From contig NC_068979.1 of the NCBI RefSeq assembly GCF_016808095.1, positions 18,444,501 through 18,508,500 on the forward strand: a stretch of DNA of 64,000 bases. Reading direction: 5' to 3'. A program made the translations under genes and the position numbers. The notes beneath the pieces are model-generated. The model saw only the letters and a program-made list of their open reading frames with translations, made no database searches and was not told the DNA's origin. Position 1 is the first letter of the stretch, and each line of letters opens with the position of its first letter. The stretch comes from Vigna angularis. Lineage: Eukaryota; Streptophyta; Magnoliopsida; Fabales; Fabaceae. Positions 47,391 through 59,554 of the stretch are shown one piece after another.

Positions 47391-48265
47391 GGTTTAATGA
47401 TTTCGTAGGTCTTTTTTTGGGTCAGATTCTCAAATTGAATCCCTACTTATTCATTTTCTCAATAGAGTTCTTAATTTTGAAAAATTGAAACAAATAGAGT
47501 TATGTCGTTAAATTGAACTAACGAACGTTAGAATTATGTTCACGTGGATGTTGATGTTAATTTTTTAAATGATGTGGAAAATTGTTAGATAATTTTATCT
47601 GACGTGGATTTTTGTTTTTCTAAAATTAAAAAGAATTAAGAAAAGTTAATTGAACGGAATTGTTTTTGAAAATTAGGGTTTTCACCAACCACCATCCTCC
47701 TCCCTTAATCCTTTTGTGCACCAGTCACCATTAACATCGTTCAACGACCATCTTCATCACTCTCACAACGATAGCTGCATTGTTTCTAAAAATTGGGGAT
47801 TTTGTTAGAGAGTTTAGGATTCACTAAACATTCATCAATGATGAAAGAGGAAGTTGATGGTCGTCGTGCCTCAAACATGAGTTGTCGTGGGGACACCACC
47901 ACTGCGTCTCAACTTACACGCGCCACCACAACCACCAGCCATGGCCACCATGCGCAAACTACAAAGACGCGATAGACTCCTAATTGTGAAAGCAAGTTCG
48001 AGAATCATCATCTTCTTCGATCACCATTGCTCCGACCCTAAATCCAAATCACGAGCCACCCAAAGTCAGCAACCATGGCGAGCCTAAGTTTCGCGCATCC
48101 TCCATTGACGCATCAACCCTACCACTTTTGCGAAACCTAAAGTGTCCCACTTCAATCGTGCAACCTCCATGGTTGTCGCGACAAAGATAGTGATCCAACC
48201 TACAAAGAGAGATTAGAATCACGGAACCAGAAACAGTAGCAACCTATTCGAACAACGTCGTTCAA
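47391..48265. mobile_element. Truncated MULE copy (left part only)
   Basis: Begins GGTTTAATGATTTCGTAGGT and is collinear with the element at 48911-52566 (shared GTTAGAATTATGTT.ACGTGGATG, TTAGGGTTTTCAC, TGGCCACCATGCGCAAAC) until GAACAACGTCGTTCAATC near 48265, where similarity stops. The right terminal repeat is missing, so no target duplication can be read. Confidence 0.75.
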
Positions 48266-48360
48266 TCCTTGAAGACATATGTACAATGTTGATTTATGGC
48301 ATAGTTACCAATATTCACCATGTATACCAAAAACTATTCTTTTCTCGTGTGATTCATTAT

Positions 48361-48518
48361 CAACCAAGAGAAGAATTGCCATCTTCAATTGACCATTTAA
48401 CAAATCTAAAGTACTTGTATCTTTCTTCGGTGAAATCAAAATTCTTGTAGAATCCTTATGTAAATTATGGAATTTACATATATTCAAGTTAGACGGGTGT
48501 TTTCAACTCCAAAAGTAG
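48361..48518 (+). pseudogene. LRR remnant of an NB-LRR-type resistance gene
   Basis: The plus strand reads EELPSSIDHLTNLKYLYLSS and, after a one-base shift, ILVESLCKLWNLHIFKLDGC followed by FQLQK and a stop. Two successive LxxLxxLxL repeats with the LPSSI..L..LKYL and SLCKL.NL...KL..C signatures match the LRR part of plant CC-NB-LRR proteins. It is only about 50 residues, frameshifted, with no NB-ARC domain nearby. It lies exactly beyond the breakpoint of the truncated MULE copy. Confidence 0.55.
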
Positions 48519-49036
48519 CCTACAGCTTGAGTTTGATAAACTTTAAAATAATATAGGTTTATAGGTTGTTTTTTCTAAAGTATTTAACTTTCTCTTTCCT
48601 TATAACAGAAAATATTCAACAATTATCAAAATCCTTTCTAATGTTAAAAGATAATATTCCAAAACAGGTAGGTTAAAGAGACAAAACACTAATCTTGCAG
48701 TTCACTTAGTAAGGAATTTAAAAGAAGAAAAAATGAGCAATTTCAATAACAAGAATCTATAACTCATTTCTACAATCATCCTTGTAAATGGATCTTTCTA
48801 ATCTCCTTTGCTCTTTGAATAAAAGACATTCATCACTAATTTATACTAAGTTAGTTAATTTAGTCATCTATTATCATTACTTTTGTGTTTAACGATCATA
48901 TATTTTTAAAGGGTTAATAATTCCATAGGTCCTTTTTTTTTGTCAGACTCTCAAATATTACCCCTACTTATTGGTTTTGTCAATTGAATCATTGATTTTG
49001 AAATTTGGAAACAAATAAAGTTATATTGTTAAATAA

Positions 49037-51354
49037 TGTAACATCCATAAATATAGCCATAAACCATATTATAGTAGTCACAAAATAATACGATTGAACA
49101 ATTATAGACTGGTAAATAAAGTATTATCTTTACAGTCATCCAAAATAATCATCAAATTTAAAACTTTATAGACAAGGAGTTATCAAAACTATACATAAAG
49201 CTAATATAAAATCCAACTATGTTGTAGCGTCCTCGTCATCCAGAGCCTGCTCCAAAGACACCTTATCTCCCTCTGCTCACACCTACAAGATGATCATTGG
49301 AAAAGAAGAACACCAAACATACAAAACACAATCACAAACAGAAGGGTAAGCTAGATATAAAAGAATTCATACAATTATATCACACATAACATACACATTG
49401 TTATTCAAGCAAAATAAACTATTTCAAACATCATATCATGTTATGACCTAGACTTGATTGTCCAGACTTATAATGATTACCGAGCTATGACGAGTTGTGC
49501 ACTTGTGGTGGCCTCTACTGCTTTGCAAAGCCATTGCCAACGGGTTTCAACCTACCACACTCACAAGGTTAGTTTGTTCCGGGCCCTGAGGCATACTGGA
49601 AGACCCCAAGACTAAGACCTCCTACTACTCCTCACGACATGGATCAATCATCTCTGTATGAGAATGAAAGACCATTGGAGTTTCAGGATAACCCCCAAGA
49701 CTGAGCTTTTGCATTCATTCTAAACAAACTTGAATCTCACCAAAAGACTCCACATTGAAACTTACTTTCACAACTTAGAATTCCTATACCTTAACTTGGA
49801 AACATACTCATGACAATAATAAATTATATACTGTAACACACACTCAAACAAACTTCATAATACACTCAACAATTCATTTAGATCAACTTAAGACAAAGAA
49901 GAAAAGAATGAACTAAAACCCGGACCATTCGCTCAGCGCACACTCTCGCATAGCGAATCCAGAGGTTTCTCGCACAGCGACCTAATCTCACTATGCGAAT
50001 AAACTTCCAGAAGTACCAGACCTCAACTCTTCGCATAGCGCCCCAATTCGCTATGCAAAAGCCTATACAGTGGTCCAGACCCCTCAAACACTCGCAGAGC
50101 GCACCCCCTCGCTATTCTAATAAATCTGGCAGTGACCCCAGACCACAACTAGGCGCTCAGCGTACTGATTCGCTGCACGAATCATCAAACAGAGAGCAAA
50201 CCCCATAACCATTCGCACAACGCATCTTCTCGCTGTGCGAATTGCTCAAACAGAGAGCAACTTGCCATGACCACTCGCTGTGCGAATTTGTTCGCTCAGC
50301 GAGTCTGCATAATTCTGCAGCACGAATTCTACAGAATTATGCCACTCAATCAAATTTTACCAATTCTAACTATTTTTCCCAACTTCTAACCATCCTAATT
50401 TGTGTTATATACCTAATTGGACTTGATCAAATGTTTCTAAACCTTCTTACCATCAATCTAAAGTGTTTGTGGACCAATTCCTACTTCAAAACTTCTAAAA
50501 TCACAACCTATAGACCCAAAATCCAATCTACCACTTTTAACACATTTTTGACCAATTTAAGGGCTCAAGCAAGCCGCATTTGACTTACCAAAGCTGCTCC
50601 AACAGACCTATTGAGCATCTAACCTCTATTTCTCATTTTCGCTACCCCACTTCCTTAAATTACCTTAAAACTTGACATTTTAGACTTTCTTCACAACCTA
50701 TCAACCTATAATCTATTTCTAACTTTCCATACATCTCATAACATAATTCATTCACAAAACCTAATTTAGTTCAAACATTTTCAATAAACATAGAATTCAT
50801 CACACTTACATGTCAACCAACTAATTAAAACAGTAATCTAACTTCCCTTACCTCAATCAATTAGCACGGCTCATAAAAACCCCAAATGAAGCTTGCGTCG
50901 CAAGGAAACTCTACAAAAACCTACAACTCATCAATCGGTGATAGGAAACGACTCTTAGAACCTAAATTGAGCTAGGAATTGAAGAAAAAATCTACTAAAT
51001 ACATGCAAATAGAAATTGGTCGCATGATCATGGTTCAAGAGCGTACGAAAAAAGAGGGGAAAGAACTTACTGGTTCAAAACAGGAAATTGATCGGTATGA
51101 ATTGTAGCCCTCAATGCCAGGATCGTCTAGGCACTCCCTGATCGTCGAACAGATATCCCAAACGTGAAAAAATGTAGAGAGAAGTCAGAGAAATGGAAGA
51201 GAATAATGTTTTAGAGAGATAGAAGGTATTTAGATAATGAGACGAGTTTTATAAATTTCTATTTATATTATATGATTATTTTAAAATAAAATACTTTGTC
51301 TCATTATTTTAATACACCTATCTACTCTAATACTTTATTTTCTAGGTTCTTACA
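49037..51354 (-). mobile_element. Solo LTR (2.3 kb) of the chromodomain-type gypsy family
   Basis: On the minus strand it runs from TGTAAGAACCTAGAAAATA to TTATGGATGTTACA. It is collinear with the LTR at 57091-59554 throughout (CTGCTCACA.C, the tandem AGCG motifs, GGATCGTCTAGGCACTCC, TCTCATTATTTTAATACACC). It splits the MULE sequence that reads TTGTTAAAT...AATTGAAC. The flanking pentamers AATAA/AATTG are not a clean duplication. Confidence 0.88.
49915..50330. repeat. Array of AGCG/CGCT palindromic motifs in the solo LTR
   Basis: Repeating units of roughly 60 bp, each with a TCGCATAGCG-like half and a CGCTATGCGAA-like half separated by pyrimidine-rich spacers (CAGACAGAG...CCC-type). At least six units are seen. 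The same array recurs at 58035-58495. Confidence 0.85.
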
Positions 51355-52576
51355 AATTGAACAAAGGAATGTTAGAATTATGTTGACGTGGATGCTAATT
51401 TTATTTTTTAAATGATGTGACAAATTGTTAGATAATTTTAGCTGAGTCTAACGTGGATTTTTGTTTTCTTAAAATTAAAAAAAATTAAGAAAAGTTAATT
51501 GAACTGAATTGTTTTTGAAAATTAGGGTTTTCACTAGCCATCATACTCCTCCCTCGATCCTTTTGTGCACTAGCCACCATTAACACCATTCAACCACCAT
51601 CTTCATCACTCTCACAACCATAACTACATTGTTTCTGAAAATTAGGGATTTTGTTCGAGAGTTTAGGGTTCACTAAACGTCCATCAATGGTGAAAGAGGA
51701 AGTTGATGGTCGTCGCACCTCAACTGTGAGCCGTCGTGAGGACATCACCATTGTGTCTCAACTTACACGCGCCACCACAACCACCAACCATGGCCACCAT
51801 GCGCAAACCACAAAGATGCGAGAGACTCCTAATTGTGAAACCTAGTTCGAGAATCATCATCTTCTTCGTTCATCACCATATTTCCACCATGAATCCAAAT
51901 CACGAGTCATCCAAAGTCAGCAACCATGGTGAACCAAAGTTTCATGCATCCTCTATTGACACATCAACACTAGCACCTTCACAAAACCTAAATCACATCC
52001 CAATTCAATCGTGCAACCTCCGTGGCCGCCGCGACAAAGATAGCGATCCAACCTGCAAAGAGAAATCAGACTCACAAAACCAGAAACAGCAACAACCCAT
52101 TCGAACAACGTCGTTCAATCTCCTTCGTGAGGGGATCCTTCGAACCTCCATCTACCGCGAGAGAGCCATGAGTCGAAGAACCTAACATCTTCGTCCCAAA
52201 TCTCTTCAAACATCAACCCTACGGAGGAACCCTAATTTGAAGAAGAACCCAATCTTCCCCAATTTTTTTCACAAATCTTAATTCGAACAAAGGTTCTTTG
52301 TGTAATTAAAATTTCCTCAATTTTTTAATTAAAAAATATGAATTTATATGTCACAATCACCTTATTACCATATAAACTATGTCATATCTTTAACAAAAAA
52401 AAATCACCATGTCACGTACACCCAACTCAAAAGACGTTAGTCCAATTTAGCGGCAGACTCCATTTGTTTCAATTTTTAAAAATTAAGAACCCAAATGAAA
52501 AAATTAGTAAGTAGGGATCCTATTTGAGAGTCTCGCAAAAAGTAGGACCTATTGAATCATTAAACCTATTTTTAAA

Positions 52577-52796
52577 TTACCCTTAAATAGTTAATGTATA
52601 TAAAATGAATAGCTATATAATTTTTTCTTTTTAAAACAAAAATCTTTACTTCTTCCATCTTTATGAAAAAATTACAATTAAGGATACTTTAGTAAAAAAA
52701 ATTAATTCAAAATCTTGCAAAAAGCATAAAGAAATTTAAAACAATGAGTAATTATTTAGGGATAAATAGCCTTCACATAAATGAATTTATCATTTT
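52577..52796. other. Short AT-rich spacer
   Basis: No feature recognised; A/T-rich sequence between the MULE and the LTR-derived palindrome. Confidence 0.5.
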
Positions 52797-52939
52797 TGTA
52801 AGAACCTAGAAAATAGAGTGTTATAGAGCAGATAGGTGTATTAAAATAATGAGACATATTATTTTAAAGTAAAATAATATGTCTCATTATTTTAATACAC
52901 CTATATGCTCTATAACACTCTATTTTCCAGGTCCTTACA
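52797..52939. repeat. 143-bp near-perfect palindrome of LTR-end sequence in place of the 3' LTR
   Basis: Starts TGTAAGAACCTAGAAAATAG and ends in the reverse complement CTATTTTCCAGGTCCTTACA. The arms are about 65-70 bp, meeting near AAATAATATGTCTC/GAGACATATTATTT. Each arm equals the first ~85 bp of the family's LTR (compare the solo LTR end at 51354). The right arm is in the correct place and orientation for a 3' LTR start; the left arm is inverted. Confidence 0.88.
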
Positions 52940-52940
52940 T

Positions 52941-52950
52941 TCTCCCCAAC
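52941..52950 (-). other. Polypurine tract of the Tekay-like element
   Basis: GTTGGGGAGA on the minus strand directly precedes the LTR start TGTAAGGACC. This is the plus-strand priming site in LTR elements. Confidence 0.75.
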
Positions 52951-52959
52951 AACAAAAAT

Positions 52960-55900
52960 TTTCGCCCTCGAAAATTAAACTTACCAGAGAACAGGTGAGG
53001 ATAGGATTCTCTCATAACTCCCTCTAACTCCCAAGTGGAATCACCTGTTCTACTATCCTAGACAACTTTGACTAGACTGATGGTCTTTCCTCTAAGTTGC
53101 TTGGTCTGGCTCTCCACAATCCTGAAGGGATGCACTTCCACAGACAGATCTTCTCTGACTTGCACGTTTTCAGCTTCTAACACGTGGGAAGGATCAGGCA
53201 CAAACTTCCTAAGTTGTGATATGTGAAACACTGAATGAAGATTCGCTAGTTGAGGTGGCATGGCTATCTTATACGCCACTGGCCCTACACGCCTCAGGAT
53301 CTGATAAGGACCCAATGAACCTAGGAGATAACTTCCTTGCACGAATGACTCTTCCTATACCAGTAGGAGGAGGCACTCTGAGGAATACATGATCCCCAAC
53401 AGCAAATTCCGATGGTCTCTGTCTCTGATCAGCATAGGACTTTTGTCTACTCTAAGACGCCCGCATCCATTCCTGAATCAACTTCACCTTATCGGTTGTT
53501 TGCTGAATCAACTCCGGCCCAATCAATATTGATTCTCCATCCTAAAACCAACAAAGAGGTGTTCTACATCTTCTCCCATACAATGCCTCAAACGGTGCCA
53601 TACCAATGTTGGCCTGATAATTATTGTTGTAGGTGAACTCCATCAACGACAACACCTCATCCCAGACTCCCAAATGATCCAAGACACACGTCCTCAACAA
53701 ATCCTCAAGTGACTAGATCGTCCTCTCTGACTGGCCATCAGTCTGTGGATGATAAGCTGAACTCATCTGAAGTCTGCTGCCCAACTCACTCTGAAGAGTC
53801 TGCCAAAAACGAGAGGTAAACCTTAGATCTCTATCTGATACTATGCTGGAAAGCACTCCATGCAGTCTCACCACTTCTCTGATATACAACTGAGCAACTT
53901 AGCCATAGACATTCTCAAATTGATTGCCAGGAAATGAGCGTTCTTGGTCAACTTGTCTACAATCACCCAGATAGCATCATGACCTTTTACCGTTCGTGGC
54001 AAATGGGTAACAAATTCCATAGCTATGCTATCCCATTTCCACTCAGGAATCTTCAACTGCTGCAACAAATCCCCAGATCGTTGATGCTCCACTTTAACCT
54101 TCTGACAGGTCAAACAAGAAGCCACAAACCGTGCAACGTCACCCTTCATTCCAGACCACCAGAAAGAGTCCTTGAGGTCTTGATACATTTTAGTCATGCC
54201 AGGATGCATGCTAAAATGACTTTGGTGACCCTCCTCAAGTATCAATCTCCTTAGGTCATAATCCTTAGGAACACAAACCCGGCCTCTAAATCGTAGAATA
54301 CCATCAGTCCCCATAATGAAGTCTTTACCCTGCTCGGTACCAATCAACCCTTCTCATCTCTAAAGCTCGGCGTCTGACAACTGTTTATCTCTGATTCGAT
54401 CCAACAACCCACTAGATACCACAAGACTGCTGCATCTGATAAAATCTGACTCTAACTCCACCTGCAATCTCAAGTCCCTGAAACTCTCCACCAACTCCAA
54501 TTCTTTACCCATCAAAGCTGATACATGAACCGTCTTCCTACTCAACGCATCAGCAACCACATTTGCTTTCCCCAGATGGTAGAGAAGATCAAACTCAAAA
54601 TCTTTCAAAAACTTCATCCATCTCCTCTGCCTCATGTTCAGCTCCTTCTTATCAAAGAGATACTTCAAACTCTTATGATCACTGAAAACCTCAAACTGTG
54701 CACCATACAAATAGTACCTCCAGATCTTCAAGGCAAACACAACTGCTGCCAACTCCAAGTCATGAGTGGGATAATTCTTCTCATGAACCTTAAGTTACCT
54801 TGAAGCATAGGCAACCACCTTCCTCTCTTGCATCAACACACAACCCAGTCCTTGATAAGAAGCATCACAGAAAACCTCAAAAGGTTTACCTGTGTCAGGG
54901 ATTACCAAAATCGGAGCACTGGTCAACCTCTGCTTTAACTCTTGAAAACTAGACTCATACAGGTCCGTCCAAGCAAAAGGTTGATCTTTCCTCGCTAACT
55001 GAGTCAATGTCGCTACCATTCTAGAAAAACCTTCTATGAAATGACGATAGTAGCCCGCTAAACCAACAAAACTCCTGATCTCAGTGGCAGACTTTGGTCT
55101 ATCCCACTAAAGCACTGCTTGAACCTTAGCTGGATCCACAGCAATTCCACCCGCTGAGATAACATGCCCCAGAAATTGCACCTCTTCTAACCAGAACTAA
55201 CACTTAGACAGTTTAGCGTATAACTTCTTCTTTCTCAAAATCCCAAGCACTGTCCTAAGGTGATGATCATGCTCCTCCCGAGTCTTAGAATAAATAAGTA
55301 TGTCATCTATAAAGACAACAACAAACTTATCTAAGAACAGCCTGAAGATTTTGTTCATATAGTCCATGAATATGGCTGGAGCATTAGTCACACCAAAAGG
55401 CATAACTACATACTCGTAGTGACCATATCTAGACCTAAAGGCGGTCTTCTGCACATCACCTGCCTTGACCAGAATCTGATGATAACTTGACCTTAGGTCT
55501 ATCTTGGAGAAAACAATAGCTCCATGTAGCTGATCCATCAAGTCATCAATCCTGGGCAACGAGTACTTGTTCTTGATGGTAACTTGTTCAACTACCTGTA
55601 ATCAATACACAACCTGGAGCTATCATCCTTCTTCTTCACAAGCAACACAGGCGCACCCCACGGAGAAACACTCGGTCTTATGAACTGTTTCTCAAGCAAA
55701 TCTTCAATTTGCTTCTTCAGCTCAGCTAACTCAGTTGGAGCCATTCTATACGGCGATATTGATATTGGTCCTGCTCCAGGCACCAAATCAATAGAGAACT
55801 CGACTTCCCTCTAAGGAGGCAACCCCGACACTTCCTCAGGAAACACATCCAAGAAATCACTCACAACTGAGTGATCTAAACCATGCCCACTCTGCTCAAC

Positions 55901-56943
55901 CGCCAGATGCGACAACACAAGAAAGCAATAAGCTCCTTCCACCAACTCTTACTTCAGTTGTCCCGAAGACAACAACACTGCCACTTCTTCTTCAGGAAAT
56001 ACTAACTTCTTCTCACCACAGTCTATGAGAATGCGATTAGCAGATATCCAATCCATCCCCAAGATCACATCTAAACCTTGCAAAGGTAAACAAATGAGGT
56101 TTACCTTGAACCGACTCCCTTCTACAACCACAGAACATCTAGCACACAAAGTAGATGTCTTGACCAACCCCGAAGTGGGAGTAGCTACAGCCAAATCATA
56201 TTGTAACTCTCTCACAACTAATCCCAAATCAGCAACACAATCTTCAGACACAAAGGAGTGTGTCACTCCAGAATCAAATAACACACAGCACTCTCTACCA
56301 TTCAACACACAACGCCCAACAATAAGAGTACCTGAGCTGGTTGCCTTTGACCCCGATAAAGCATACACCTTGCCTGAAGCCTACGATCTGGCACCGTCCC
56401 TCAGATGAGCTCTCCTAGCCTTATGAGTCTGCTGACCTGTCCTCCTGACAATAGGACAATCCTTGGCATAATGCCCATCAACACGGCATATATTACACCT
56501 CTTGAAACCCTCCATCTGAGGACAGACTGACTGAAGATGGGGACCTCCACAAGAATAGCATCTCACTCCCACAGAATTGCTGGAAGGTCTAGACGACACA
56601 AAAGCCTGAGAAGAAGACCCTATAGGCACATGAGAAGGAGACCTAGAATAGGGAGTCCTCCTAGAACTAGAACCACCTCTGGACATCACTGGACCTCCCA
56701 CTCTCAACGGCTGGCTCTTTTGGCTATCAACTTCCAACTTAGTCTTCTCTAAGACTCTTGCCATCTCCACTAAAGCAGGGAATTCCTTGATAGAATTCCT
56801 TGATAGAAAGCCCTATCAAATTTTCGACATTGCCACTCTTCACTCATAGTCACCGACATCGCACTAATCACTGATTCCATCATTCTCATCATATCAAGTG
56901 CATCAGGATTTGTGGGTGGAGGAGCAGGAGGCTTAGGTGCCAT
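52960..56943 (-). pseudogene. Chromovirus-type Gag-Pol remnants
   Basis: From the ATG at 56943 (MAPKPPAPPPTNPDALDMM) the gag reading goes on to about 56800, then jumps to the gag C-terminus: most of the capsid region is deleted. A double zinc knuckle follows (CYSCGGPHLQSVC and CNICRVDGHYAKDC, 56560-56440), then protease (CCVLFDSGVTHSFVS, 56290), RT ([20 protein letters not shown], 55760; [15 protein letters not shown], 55310), RNase H (PFEVFCDASYQGLGCVLMQE, 54880; LLYHLGKANVVADALSRK, 54580), integrase (HQSHFSMHPGMTKMYQDL, 54230; CLTCQKVKVEHQR, 54110; WKWDSIAMEFVTHLP, 54030), and a C-terminal segment (LHSVFHISQLRKFVPD, 53220; a chromodomain end around TGDSTWELEGVM, 53030). In-frame stops and frameshifts occur, for example near 55570, 55190, 54790, 53860 and 53065. 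Dead copy. Confidence 0.92.
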
Positions 56944-57071
56944 CTTCTACTTACACGGAGAGAAAGAACATCAGTCCAACTCAAAGACACAAGGATTACT
57001 ACTAAACATGACTAAGAGTACACAAGCACAAGCAAGGCACACTCAAAACCTACAGGATTCCTAAGGAAAGA

Positions 57072-57084
57072 ACTGCTCTAATAT
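57072..57084 (-). other. Primer-binding site (initiator tRNA-Met type, diverged)
   Basis: Minus strand ATATTAGAGCAGT, six bases inside the 5' LTR end (57091), resembles the GTATCAGAGC(A) primer site common in plant Ty3 elements, with a substitution in the middle. Confidence 0.55.
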
Positions 57085-57090
57085 TATTAA

Positions 57091-59554
57091 TATAACATCC
57101 CAAAATATATAGTATAAACTATATTAATGAGAAGCCACATGCATAATAAAATAATACAGTTATCCATCTAAAGTATAAAGTGATATCTTTACAATCATCC
57201 AAAAACAACTATAAATTTAAACTTTATACACATATTATAGGAGACTCAAAACTATACACAAGGTCCCTACTAACTAAGCCAACTACTCAGCAGCATCACC
57301 CCCATCCAATGCTTGCTCCAGAGACACCTCTTCTTCCGCTGCTCACATCCAAAGGATGATCATTGTAGAAGAAGAACATCAGAACATACAAAATACAAGC
57401 ACACAACAGGGTAAGCTAGTTTAAACAAAGATTAATCATACATAAATTTATTTAACTTCATACAATCATATTATTCAGTCACATTACATAAACTCTTCAC
57501 ATATAACACCACACTGACTTTGACTGTCCGGACTTAGAATGATTGCCGAGTTATGACGGGTCGTGCACTCGTGGTGGCTTATACTGCTTTGCAAAGCCGT
57601 TGCCAATGGGTTTCACCCTACCACAGTCACGAGGTTAGTCCGTTATCACTCACCTTGGGCCATACTGGAAGCACCCAAGACTAGGACCTCCTGCTACTCC
57701 TCACGACATGGATCAATCCTCTCTACTTGAGAATGAAAGACCATTAGAGTTTCAGGATAACCCCCAAGACTAAGATCCTGCATCCATTCTAAACTTACTT
57801 GAATCTCAACTAGAGATTTCACTTTAAATCACAACATAGGGCACCACCATGTCTCCTCTCCTTGAGGATCATGGAATTACGTCCATTAATCATACTTGAA
57901 CTTTACACTTTGAAATACAACATACAACAATAACCACAGATATTACATGATACAACTTTAACTTACTTCATACAACACTCAATGTTTCATTTAAAACAAC
58001 TTAAGATCACAAGAGAATTGAACTAGAACTGAACCCTTCGCACAGCGCACACCTTCGCATAGCGAAACCATAAGCTTCTCGCACAGCGACCTAACTCGTC
58101 TTGCGAAATCCTTAGACAGAGACCAACTCCTCTTAACCACTCGCATAACGACTAAACTCGCTATGCGAATAAACTGTGAAATGTATCAGACCCCAAACCC
58201 CTCGCATGGCGTTCCAACTCACTATGCGAGAACCTCAGACAGAGACTTAGACTTCCTGACTACTCGCAGAGCGAGACCCACTCGCTGCTCGAATAAAATG
58301 AATAATAGTTCCAGACCCCAACCAGTTGCATAGCGATTTGATTCGCTATGCGGATTGACAAACAAAGAGCAACCCTCTCAATCCACTCGCACAACACATC
58401 CATCGCTATGCGAATGCCTTGGCAGAGAGCACCTCGCCAAGGTGACTCGCTATGCGAATCTATTCGCACAACGAGTCTGCATAATCTGCAGAACGAAATT
58501 CTGTAGAATTATGCAACTCAACCACTCCTTACCAATTCCACTCAACTTTCCCAACTCCTAACACTCCTAATTCGTTGTATATGCTTAATTAGACTTAACT
58601 AAGTGATTCTAGACCTTCCTAACCTTAACTTAAAGTGTTTATGCATCACATCCTACTCTAAAACCTAAACTTCATCAACTTAGATACCCAAATTCTAATT
58701 TACCACTTTGAACCTGATTTTAACCAATTTGATGACTCAAACAAGTCACATATGACTTATCTAAACTACCCCAGCAAACCATAACAGCATTGACCCCTAA
58801 TGCTCAATTCACTACCTCACTTCCTCTAAATTACACTAAACAAGCTCAATTCACTTCACATTTTACTTGATCACCACTATAACAGATTTCTCACATGGAT
58901 ATATTCAATTACAGCAGCACACAACATCCAATTCAGTTCATAATCATCATTCCACAGTTTTCACAATTTAACATTCAAAGAACATACACTCACAATCTGA
59001 ATTTTTAACCAAACAACACTATAACACAGAATTTATCACTCAAAGAATAAACTAATAACTGAAGTACAACCTAGCTTCCCTTACCTTAGAGATAATAGTC
59101 CAACTCATAGATTCGCTCCGACCGTACCTTGCACTGCAAGGGAACTCAACAGAAACCTACAACTCACCAATTGGTGATAAAGAACAACTCTTAGAGCTTG
59201 AATTTAACTAGAAAATGAAGGAGGAAACTGCTAACCACATGCAAAGCGAAAACGATGCATGTTCACAGTCCATAGAAAACGTATAACGGTGGAAACCACT
59301 TACCAGTTGAAGAACACGAAATTGATCAGTCCAAAACGAAGCCCTCAACGCTAGGATCGCCTAGGCACCTCCTGGTCGTCGAACAGAAAACTCAGCAGAG
59401 AGAGATTGTAGAGAGAAGTCAGAGAACTCTGAGGAATAGAGTTCTAGAGAGATGAAGTGTTCTTAGAATAATGAGAAGTGTTTATAACATTCTATTTATA
59501 TTATAAGATTATTTTAAAGTAAAATAATTTGTCTCATTATTTTAATACACCTAT
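57091..59554 (-). repeat. 5' LTR of the Tekay-like element, outer end missing
   Basis: Collinear with the solo LTR 49037-51354. The inner end reads GGGATGTTATA (A for C near the terminus). The outer end stops at GGTGTATTAAAATAATGAGA plus a few bases; about 36 terminal bases are absent. Contains the AGCG/CGCT motif array. Confidence 0.9.
58035..58495. repeat. AGCG/CGCT palindromic-motif array in the 5' LTR
   Basis: Seven or so units of about 60 bp containing TCGCATAGCGA- and TTCGCTATGCGAA-type inverted halves, homologous to 49915-50330 but with many unit-specific changes. Confidence 0.85.

Larger units (their letters stand above)
48911..52566. mobile_element. MULE (non-autonomous) interrupted by a solo LTR
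   Basis: Left end GGGTTAATAATTCCATAGG and right end on the minus strand GGTTTAATGATTCAATAGG. A 10-bp direct repeat TATTTTTAAA flanks it (48901-48910 and 52567-52576), consistent with a 9-bp Mutator duplication plus one matching base. There is no transposase. The interior (51530-52240) is a GC-richer, gene-like stretch also present in the copy at 47391-48265; I do not recognise its source. The LTR 49037-51354 is inserted in the left terminal repeat. Without it the element is about 1.3 kb. Confidence 0.85.
52797..59554 (-). mobile_element. Ty3/gypsy chromodomain-type (Tekay-like) retrotransposon, defective
   Basis: Minus-strand element. The 5' LTR is at 57091-59554, followed leftward by a primer-binding site resembling the initiator-Met type (ATATTAGAGCAGT, 57072-57084), Gag-Pol remnants (56943-52960), and the polypurine tract GTTGGGGAGA (52941-52950). 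The 3' LTR should follow at 52939 but is replaced by a 143-bp palindrome made from LTR terminal sequence. The 5' LTR lacks about 36 bp of its outer end, where Cassandra-like sequence begins. No target duplication can be read because neither outer boundary is original. The protein order pro-RT-RNaseH-INT-chromodomain fits chromoviruses. Confidence 0.88.

Noticed and set aside
49915..50330. CRISPR-like array of short repeats with spacers
   Set aside because: Eukaryotic LTR context, units are tandem and drift together with spacers, and there are no cas genes; it is an LTR-internal repeat.
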